Of a stretch of 62,552 nucleotides of DNA, positions 54,945 to 62,552 are shown piece by piece (within the stretch, counting starts at the first letter, position 1; each line of letters opens with the position of its first letter). This stretch comes from Brachionus plicatilis. Its lineage: Eukaryota; Rotifera; Eurotatoria; Ploima; Brachionidae. A program made the translations under genes and the position numbers. The notes beneath the pieces are model-generated. The model was not told the origin of the DNA. It was given only the letters and a program-made list of their open reading frames with translations, and made no database searches. The DNA is taken from NCBI GenBank assembly GCA_010279815.1, contig QEOQ01000121.1, forward strand, positions 1-62,552. Reading direction: 5' to 3'.

Positions 54945-55610
54945 ATTGATTCTCAATCTTTCTCCAGCATACTGGCTCATCAAGCAACTCTGGCACTTAG
55001 CTACGGTGATGTAGACTATTATTATTACAACTAGATGACCCCCTTTATGGTAAACTTTTTTCTTTTAAAAGTTTATATCATTAGATGTGTAAGATTGAAA
55101 TATAGTATTTCAAAATTATTAAGTTGATTATGAAAACTTTAATTCCAAAAAATTATTTTTTTAATTATTTTTTTGAAAATAATGAAAAATTGAAAAATGA
55201 AATTTGAGGATATAAAATTCAATTAGCTTTAAAAATTTTTATGAACAAACCAGCTTTTTTAGTTCTTAAGATCTAAAAAAAATTTAGAATCATTTTTTAA
55301 TTGATACAGTATGATGGAAAACACTTTAAATGAGAAATCGAGAAGCAAGTCCATTTTCTCAAATATTCCAAGATGAAAATGAACGATTTTTTGCGTTTTT
55401 TTTTAAATTCAATTTTTCCTTTTTTATCTTTATTTTCTTTATTTTCTTTTTTTTTAGAAAGAAATGTTTATTGTTTGTTTTGTTCAATGTTTATTTGAAT
55501 TTTGTATTCTTGTCAAAATTTTAATTTATTTTAATCCTATTAAAATTCATAATATTTAAAAATTAAACGGGGTCTCGGCCGAACACTTGCACAGAGTTTC
55601 AGGCTTGTTA
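54945..55610. other. AT-rich stretch, nothing coding
   Basis: The frame at 55330-55524 is low-complexity Phe-rich and unsupported. A less AT-rich word CTCGGCCGA at 55575 resembles one at 4206 and may mark a repeat end. Confidence 0.4.
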
Positions 55611-55611
55611 T

Positions 55612-55977
55612 CAGTTAGGTTTTGTGAAATTCAGTACAAAATGATTAAAAGAACAGAAAAAAATGTAAAAAAAATTGAATAACTTTTTTTCTAAATGTTT
55701 AAACTTAATTCTTTAAATGCAACTTCAATCAAGATCTTATCAAGGTCTGCTAAATTTGCAGAGTTTAGCAGAAATTAAATTTCTATCTAATCGAGCGTAG
55801 GGCATTTTGCAGAGATTTTGCACATCATTAGCAGACTTTTACAGTTGATGCAACTTTGAAAATTGCACCATTCTGCATTCACAGAATTAATTTTAAACTT
55901 TTTGAAAAAAAGTTATTTAATTTTTTTAAATTTTGTTCTGTTATTTTGTTCTGAACTTCACAAAACCTGTCAGTTGG
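55612..55977. mobile_element. palindromic MITE, uninterrupted copy
   Basis: The left end TTAGGTTTTGTGAAATTCAG and right end, in complement ACAGGTTTTGTGAAGTTCAG, define inverted repeats continuing into ACAAAAT-ACAGAA and TAACTTTTTTTC. The inner part is the empty-site equivalent of the insertion at 47789. The core shares GCATTTTGCAGAGATTTTGC with other elements in the window. Confidence 0.7.
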
Positions 55978-56236
55978 AGAAATATTATTTCAAATGAAAA
56001 TTTAATTTAGGATAAAATTTTCTGATTATTTTTTTTAAAATAATTTAAAAAATAAATTTTTATTTCTTTTTTTATTTTAAAAAGCCCTTGAAAAGTGTTT
56101 CAAAGACGATAGTTAAAATTTTACCGTTTTTACATTATAAATATGCTTCTTTAAGCGATTTAAAAAAAAAGATAAAAATAAAAATAAGAATAAAACAAAA
56201 ATTTAAGAAAAACATCTTAAATTAGCTAGAAAATAC

Positions 56237-56592
56237 GGGGCTGTGAAGTTCATTTCAATTCGATCGTTTCAATTCAGAAAAATTTGAATAACTTTTTTAT
56301 TATAAGGAATAATTCAGTTCTGTAAAATGCTTAATGTTTAAGCAACTTTGCTTAATCCGAAAATAAATGTCTGCAAAAACTCTGCAAAGTATGTGTACAA
56401 TTAATTTGAATACTTTTTAATGGCAAGCAAAATGCAGAAAATTGCAGAGTATTTTGCAGACCTATTTTACTGCATTAAGCAAATTTTCTTATAATTAAGC
56501 ATTTAATAGAACTTAATTATCTCTTTTAGTAAAAAAGTTATTCAAGTTTTTCTGAATTGAAATGGTCGAATTGAAATCAACTTCACAACCCC
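56237..56592. mobile_element. MITE, 356 bp, inverted ends GGGGYTGTGAAGTT
   Basis: Left GGGGCTGTGAAGTTCATTTC and right, in complement GGGGTTGTGAAGTTGATTTC, extend about 65 bp through TTTCAATTCAGAAAAA and TTGAATAACTTTTTTA. Flanks AGAAAATAC (56228-56236) and AGAAAATTT (56593-56601) agree at 7 of 9 bases, suggesting an old 9-bp duplication. A more degraded relative lies at about 22221-22440. Confidence 0.8.
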
Positions 56593-56601
56593 AGAAAATT
56601 T

Positions 56602-57920
56602 TCTGAATTCAGAATATTTTCCAAAAATAAAGCCCAAATTTATATCTTACTCTAAAAAATATTTTCTTTTTATAAATTGACCTATTATGAAAAAAAAAGA
56701 GTTAAAAATAAGCCAATAATAAGAATAAAAAAATCTTTAAATTTCCTCTATATTTTCTTTGAAATGTTTAATCTGTTCTAGTTTAATATTTTTTTTAGTT
56801 TCTTTACAGATTCTTTAAAAATTCTTTATTGAAAAAATAATTAAAGAAAATGTTGCAGAAGAGATATTTTTAAAAATGTCTTATTCTATATTTTTCGATT
56901 TGGTTTAAGTTTATTTTTTAATTTTTTAATCAAAATATGCTCTCAGTTATTTTTTTTATTATTTAATATTACTTATTTTTTGTTTTTTTAATTGTTTGTT
57001 AGCCATGATTGGGTCATTTTTGATCCGACCAACTTAAAAATGCTAAGATGGGTCAAAAAAGAACCCTAAAATTTTTTTGCTTTTATTAAAATTTATTTTT
57101 TTATTAGTATTGGAAAGAAAGCGTTTTTCCTAATGAAAATAGAAAAAAAATTATTAATAATTCAAAAATATTTAGAATAAATAAATTTTATCTAATTATT
57201 ATTTCTAATTATTTTTTTTACAATTAAGAAAATTAACTAATTAATTAACTTTAAAGTGAACTTAATGTAATTAAACATACAAATTTTTCTCATACCTCAA
57301 TACAAATATTCACTCAATAATGTCAGTGCATTAGTGTTTTTTTATTAAACTGAAAATAATTATCTCCTATTTTAAGAAATATTATATAAAAAAACAATCA
57401 TGGCTGTATGATGGTTCTTATTTTCTTAAAACATATCGGCTTAGTTTTATTAAAGATTTAAAAGTTGAGTCACTTGAGTTCTCACACGATCAAAAAGTTA
57501 TGTAATTAGCCAAAGTGCTCTCGAGTATGATAATGCTCGAAATGACATTAAGATGTTAGCAATATTCAAGCAAATACCCGAGAGAAAAAAAAGGCAAAAA
57601 GGCTCATAGAGTTAGGTTCATAAATTGAAAAAAGTCTAAATTTGAGTTATTTTCTATTTCGAAATTAACTCTTACATTTTTTAGTTAGAGTAAAAATTAA
57701 ATTAAGGCTTTATATTTGGAAAATATTCCAGGGCATTTTCTAACTAATTCAATTTTAATTACTAAAGCATAGAAACTTATTGATTAACTCTAAAAGAAAT
57801 AAGGTTGGATATGAGTTTTACTTCCGAACCCAAACTCCTTGAGATAAAAAAAAACAAAATCTAAAAAAAATTACAAAATAAAAGTTGAATTTAAAGAAAA
57901 GAATAAGATATAAATAATAT
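56602..57920. other. AT-rich stretch, nothing recognised
   Basis: A short imperfect direct pair GGGTCATTTTTGATCC / GGGTCAAAAAAGAACC near 57011-57065 is the only notable item. No coding. Confidence 0.45.
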
Positions 57921-57933
57921 AAAGTAAAATGTA

Positions 57934-58165
57934 CTATTTTTGTCTTTTTTTTTAAATTTATTAGTCCTATTATTAAATTCTTTCAAAACATGTCTAACAT
58001 TATATCTACTTTTATCTTAATTATTTTTTTTATAAATTGTATATTTTAATCTCATAAACTTATCTTATATTATTGTATTCTGATCATTGGGCTGAAAGGA
58101 AGGACTAAGTTCCATTCCAACCTGCCCGGGTATTACCCTAACTATATTTTAATAAATAAATAAAT
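57934..58165 (+). mobile_element. 5'-truncated retroposon with (AATA)n tail and 13-bp TSD
   Basis: AAAGTAAAATGTA is found at 57921-57933 and again at 58166-58178, directly after an AATAAATAAATAAAT tail. The body is 3' UTR-like with a GC-richer end (CCAACCTGCCCGGGTATTAC). No ORF is included. This is a dead-on-arrival non-LTR insertion or a SINE. Confidence 0.88.
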
Positions 58166-58417
58166 AAAGTAAAATGTAATTTTCAATTAATATTATTTAT
58201 CATATTTTATTATTCTTTGTTTGTTTATCTGCCCGAGCTTAATCTCCTTCAGAACAAAAAATTAAATAAACAAATTCAATAAAATTAAATTTAAAAAAAG
58301 AAGGAAAAATTAAGAATTTAAAGTTTCAGGAAAAAAAGAATATTTAGAAAAGATAAATTTTATCCTTTTATTTTTGATAAGCTCGAGAATATTTTTTCTT
58401 TCATTTTTAATAAGCGT

Positions 58418-58805
58418 GGGAATCCTCCAATTCTCTCTGTTACCGAGTTTTGTCCAGCGCTTCTTTGGCCTCATATTGAACCTTCAAATCAGCTGTAACT
58501 TTGTTCCATCGCTCACCAAGCGCCTTGGCTGCTTCGCCGACAGAATACTGTGGATACTGAGCCGTGACATTGAAATGTTTATCAGCACAAAACAAAAAGA
58601 AAGGTGACAGGGGACGCTTTTGTGTGTTGAGGTCTTTCTTCTGCCACCAGCCTCAGTCGGAGGTGCATATGACACCATTTCTTTGTCTTTCTCGTCCATG
58701 TCAGCAAAACACTTTTTTTCAGGCTCATTCATTTGCTTCCATCTCTCAGCACACTTTTAAGAAAACTCTGTAAAATTGACGCTCTCATTTTTCTTTTTTC
58801 TTTTA
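58418..58805 (-). pseudogene. HMGB (high mobility group box) processed pseudogene
   Basis: On the minus strand the end of HMG box A reads SVNFTEFS, a stop, KCAERWKQMNEPEKKCFADM, then SYAPP with a small deletion. After a frameshift near 58655 box B reads QKRPLSPFFLFCADKHFNVT, then EAAKALGERWNKVTADLKVQ to a stop after LDKTR. Boxes A and B lie together without an intron, in GC-richer DNA. That and the frame damage point to a retrocopy of an HMGB1/2-like mRNA. No poly(A) tract or target duplication is obvious. Confidence 0.85.
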
Positions 58806-58825
58806 ATTCTTAGCTAAGATTTTCC

Positions 58826-58980
58826 CACGCTAATTATTTTTAGCTAAAATTTTCCCACGTTAATCATTTTTTTCCCACGCTAATCATTTTTTTCCCACGT
58901 TAATCATTTTTTTCCCACGCTAATCATTTTTTTCCCACGTTAATCATTTTTTTCCCACGCTAATTATTTTTAGCTAAAAT
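58826..58980. repeat. 20-bp tandem array with strictly alternating base
   Basis: Seven CCCACG[C/T]TAAT cores. The central copies are spaced exactly 20 bp apart (CCCACGCTAATCATTTTTTT), and the base after CCCACG alternates C,T,C,T,C,T,C along the array, so the true unit is a 40-bp dimer. The first and last units are longer variants carrying TTATTTTTAGCTAAAATTTT. Confidence 0.95.
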
Positions 58981-58989
58981 TTTCACACA

Positions 58990-60058
58990 TTTGATTTTTA
59001 AATAAATAGATTATAAAAAATAATATTAAGTAATAAATAATTTTTTTTTAAAGTAATAATTCAAAAGAAAATTTTTTCATTGAATTCAAATAAAAATTTA
59101 ACAAAGAAAAGTAGAACTCATGTGACTTATTCTCAATTCTAGTTACTGAATTGACTTTGAAAAGACTTTAAAATTACTTTTTTTTCGACTTCTGCAAAGT
59201 CAGGTTAGAAGTCAGAAAATTATTTGAATTAAGTTTTTCATAAAATAGAAATATAAAAAATAGAAATCATGCAAATTGATGAAAAATTAAAACAATATTT
59301 TTAATATAATATCTGAGTCTGCAAAAAATCTCAAAAATAATTTGATTTTCACTTAAACCCTTTAAAATCATGTATTTTTCGAAAAGTTTTCCGAGTTTTG
59401 CTGATTCAGATTTTTCTACTAAATTGATTTTTATATCACGAATCAAAAATTAAATTTTTTTATTTTAAAAAAATATTTTATTTTTTTTCAAAAAATTTCC
59501 CATTTTTAGAGTAAAAATAAAAATGATCAAAACATCACTAATAAAAATCTAATAATACTAAAAAGTGGTGGTCACGGTCCAACCTATCCTAGTCCCGATC
59601 GGTATCAGACCATTGGTTCCATATTCTTTGGACCGGTTCCGTTCTTTAAAGATTAGAACAAACTTGTTTATAAGTCACAGTTTTAAGTCTAAATCACATA
59701 AATTTAGGTCAAAGTTTTGAGTTGACTTGGCCTTGGCAATCTTTGAAGAATTGTCCACCGCTTATCACAACAATACAAACAAATAGAAGAATTCTCGAAT
59801 CGCCTTCATGAACAAAATGGATAAAATCAGCTCAGTCTTAGACATGTGTCTTGACTGGATAGAAAAAAAAATTTATTGGAAAATTCAATATGGAATTTGA
59901 TAAAATAAATGATAAAATCCTGTAAGAAAGTTAGATAAGAATGTTTTGTCTTTGTTAAAGTAATTCTAATAAATAAAATTGCAACGATTTAATTAAAAAG
60001 ACGAACACGAACTTCTACATAAATCATGATCGGCTTTATATGGAAGTTAGTTTGAGAA
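58990..60058. other. AT-rich stretch with a short GC-richer patch
   Basis: At 59568-59650 a less AT-rich patch contains CACGGTCCAACCTATCC and TTTGGACCGGTTCCG, possibly ends of a small transposon, unresolved. No gene. Confidence 0.4.
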
Positions 60059-60060
60059 TA

Positions 60061-60341
60061 GTGTTGGATGCGGTCAGAGCAAACCAGTCCATTTCACGGA
60101 CGGTTTTTTGCAGTCATTTGGCCGGTCAACAAAACGGTCTGATTTTTTGACCGCCAAAAAATACGGCCAAAATATTGACAGTCAAGCTGACCGGCCAAAT
60201 GACCGCCCGCCAAAAAACTGTCCGTATTTTTGGCCGCCCGTTTTTTTTTGGCGGTTAAAAAATCAGACTGCCAAGCTGACCAGACAACTGACCGCCCGCT
60301 ATAAAGTTACCCGGCTAATGCTATTGTACGGATGCCAACAC
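60061..60341. mobile_element. GC-rich 281-bp MITE with TA target duplication
   Basis: Ends GTGTTGGATGCGG (60061) and, in complement, GTGTTGGCATCCG (from 60341) are flanked by TA on both sides (60059-60060, 60342-60343). The interior pairs with itself: GGTCTGATTTTTTGACCGCC against GGCGGTTAAAAAATCAGACT. GC content is about twice that of the flanks. The 82-codon frame at 60108-60356 crosses the right end and is not a gene. Confidence 0.85.
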
Positions 60342-60390
60342 TATTTAAGAACATAGTAATTCAGTGGATGCCATAATAAAATGATTTACT

Positions 60391-60989
60391 GTAAATTAAT
60401 GTTAAAATATTTTAATGTCAAAAAATTAATGTCAGTGAGTTTAATGTCAAATCTTAATTAAGGAATCTAATGTAAAAAATTAAATAAGGAATAAAATGTT
60501 ATTTGCTAAATAAGGAAATTATTGTTAAATTTTAAATAAGGAAAGTATTGCTAAATCTTAATTAATAATCTAATGTTAAAAAATGATGCTATTCTATTTT
60601 AATTTGCCTAATTAAAAAAGACTAATTGACCGCTTCCTTTCGGATTAAAAAAAAACTTTCAATTAATAGAAGTCCGAAATTGTTTTGAAATCAGCATTCG
60701 TTTGATAAAAATTAAATTTTTACTCTTCAAAATATTGAGTAATTAATTTTTGTTTTTTTTTTTTATTTTTGTCCTTGCTTAATTAATTTTTTTAATAAAA
60801 TCTACAAAAAATACAAATTTTTAATTATCTTTATTGACTATAGCTTTTAACATCAGAAAATTTTAACATTAAATTCTTTTTTCATTTTTGACATTAAAAT
60901 CCTTATTTCATTTTTGACATTAAAATATTTTGACATTAAAATTTTTGACAATAAATTTTTGACACTAAAATCATTTAACAATAATTTAC
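60391..60989. mobile_element. MITE with long arms made of TTTAATGTCAAAA words
   Basis: The left arm (GTAAATTAATGTTAAAATAT then repeated AATGTCAAA) pairs with the complement of the right arm (GTAAATTATTGTTAAATGAT then repeated ATGTCAAAA), each about 150 bp. The middle has no ORF. No clear target duplication. Confidence 0.7.
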
Positions 60990-61198
60990 AAAAGACCAAT
61001 AAAATATCTGCCAAGTTCTCTGATTTAGAAATAAAAAACTTTCTGTGATGAAGATTTATTGAAGTGTTGTTTTAAGAAAATACACGATCATCAAAAATCA
61101 TAAAAAAATCAATTGTTCAAATTCTAGAATTCAATTGCGAAAAACGCAACCATCACTAAAAACAAATTTAAGCCTGATGAAGTTTAAGATACCTTAAT

Positions 61199-61478
61199 TT
61201 ACGTAAAAATTAGTAAAAAAAAGTTAAAAAAAGTAACTTTTGGTAAAATATAATCAAATAAATAGAAACTACTTTTTTCAAAATTTATTAGAAAATAGCA
61301 AAAATTTCAATAAATCGAGCTTTTTTTTGGCATTTTCATTTTTACCAATTTTTACGTAAAATTACGTAAATTTACGTAAATTCACTTTTTATTACAAAGT
61401 AGTTTTACGTAAGTTTACGTAATTTTACGTAAATTTACGTAAAATTACCAGAAATCCTTTTGTCAAATCGGTACTGTA
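61199..61478. repeat. TTTACGTAAA-rich repeat, relative of the 26241 element
   Basis: About ten overlapping copies of TTTACGTAA in both halves. The right end TTGTCAAATCGGTACTGTA matches GTGTCAAATCACCACTGTA at 26534-26552. The left boundary is approximate. Confidence 0.65.
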
Positions 61479-61479
61479 T

Positions 61480-62552
61480 TTTTCTATATATATGATGGGG
61501 AACCGCATGTATGCAGTTCTCATGCCAAGTCTAAAGTTTACAATCTAGCAAAAGATGTCAAAGAGAGATGTGATAGAATTTACATCCCTTATTCAAATCA
61601 ATTGGAAGAGGTCTAAAAATTGGCGCCAGAAATATTGCCATTGTTCTTGGGCTTACAAACACAACAGCTGGTTACATTTTGGTTCATAATAAAATATAAA
61701 CAACTTAATGAGAAAATCAGTCGTCGCATGCAACTTGAGACTGAGAGAGAAATGCAAATGAATCTTTAAATAACGAACCCAGCTTATTTTTGTACTGTTG
61801 AGCCAGAATTTGAATGCTTGTAAATGAAAGATCCAAGTTTAAGAGCTATGATAAATGAAGACGAAATGATAAATGAAAATCTTGGCCAAACTACCATTCG
61901 AGCTTGCAATCTTAGTTCGGTATAAGTTTTAAAAATATCAACTAATAATTTAGCTGTTAAATCTATAGTGAATTCATGAAAATTCAAGAAAGAAAAAAAA
62001 TATCGTTTTAAATCTCACAGTTTTGAATAGTTAGACAAAGAGAATCGAGTTTTGAACTAACAATATAATGTACAAAGCTAAATTAGAATTCAAAATTTTG
62101 AAACCAATAGTTTGAGCGCTGTCTCGAGATTCATTTCATAACGAATACTGTATTATTGGATATTACTTGAAAGCTAGAATAAATACCATATAAAAGCTAA
62201 AGAAAATTGAAAAATAAATCCAAAGAAGTTTTATTTCATTTATTTTAAAAAATAATTCGAAAATTTCAAATTAATTTTATTCTTTTTAGATTAAAATTTT
62301 CCAAATGTGTCAAATTTGTTTCGATTGCTTTTACGAAAATTGGAATTAAGATCGGTGTAGGGTCATTGCTGTATTGAAGCAAAATTCGAAAAAAAACAAA
62401 ATTGAAAGATTATTCACAAACTCTTTTGAAATAATTAGCTTTTTTGCTAACATTCTGGAGGCTATTCAAAAATTGTTTACTTTTGTTTTAACGATTTACA
62501 ATTGTTATATAATTTGTTGTTGATTTTTTTTTTCAATTATGTAAATTAGTAA
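61480..62552. other. AT-rich end of window with a coding-like remnant
   Basis: At about 61491-61614 (plus) a frame reads YDGEPHVCSSHAKSKVYNLA then KDVKERCDR and a stop. It could be a relic of a FLYWCH/MULE-type N-terminus, but this is weak. The minus frame 61784-61987 is not supported. The rest shows nothing. Confidence 0.3.

Noticed and set aside
58374..58773. plus-strand frames over the HMGB relic
   Set aside because: Antisense to the clearly recognisable minus-strand HMG boxes.
58826..58980. CRISPR-like array
   Set aside because: Units are contiguous 20-bp tandem copies without unique spacers, and the genome is eukaryotic.
60108..60356. 82-codon frame
   Set aside because: Lies in the GC-rich MITE and runs over its right boundary; no start context and no homology pattern.
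1..62552. tRNA, rRNA or other standard RNA genes
   Set aside because: I could not recognise a cloverleaf with conserved T-loop and A/B boxes or any rRNA segment by eye; a covariance-model search would be decisive.

Overview
The window is an AT-rich metazoan genomic segment. By eye GC is roughly 20-25 percent outside a few coding islands. The evidence for an animal nuclear genome is a cytosolic chaperonin CCT eta gene with GT-AG introns, a multi-exon EGF plus chitin-binding secreted protein gene, a seven-transmembrane receptor, and many animal-type DNA transposon and non-LTR retrotransposon remnants. Introns are mostly 50-100 nt. The composition, the short introns and the zinc-motif/coiled-coil/MATH genes make me lean toward a monogonont rotifer such as Brachionus, but that is inference.

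Layout. 1-10.4 kb is a transposon graveyard: a decayed hAT (500-4012) with an 8-bp target duplication, a MULE remnant (4.27-5.16 kb), a pogo/Tigger deletion derivative (6059-7020), a mariner deletion derivative (8503-9413) and a palindromic MITE (9845-10398). 10.9-14.4 kb holds a 15-exon minus-strand gene for a secreted protein with about 15 EGF-like modules and a C-terminal peritrophin-type domain. 14.6-24.6 kb is gene-poor and contains nested inverted repeats around a 382-bp MITE. A small secreted-protein gene lies at 24.7-25.3 kb (minus).

28.3-36 kb is a cluster of related plus-strand genes with an N-terminal CG/CPxC/H zinc-like motif, a coiled coil and a MATH domain. One copy is intact, one is a multi-stop pseudogene, one is an eroded fragment, and one runs into a frameshifted cold-shock domain. 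A type II membrane fucosyltransferase-like gene sits at 38.0-39.1 kb (minus); its 3' end and flank are repeated in inverted orientation at 41.7-42.1 kb. A MULE carrying a SWIM-domain remnant is at 42.2-43.2 kb. CCT7 is at 43.8-45.5 kb (minus).

50.65-52.86 kb is a single-exon receptor with a large ectodomain and seven membrane segments. 53-62.5 kb is repeat-dominated: a foldback structure, several MITE families, a truncated retroposon with a 13-bp target duplication, an HMGB retropseudogene and a 20-bp tandem array with an alternating base. The genes show no operon or common pathway; the functional ones look like independent housekeeping, secretory and receptor loci between dense repeats.
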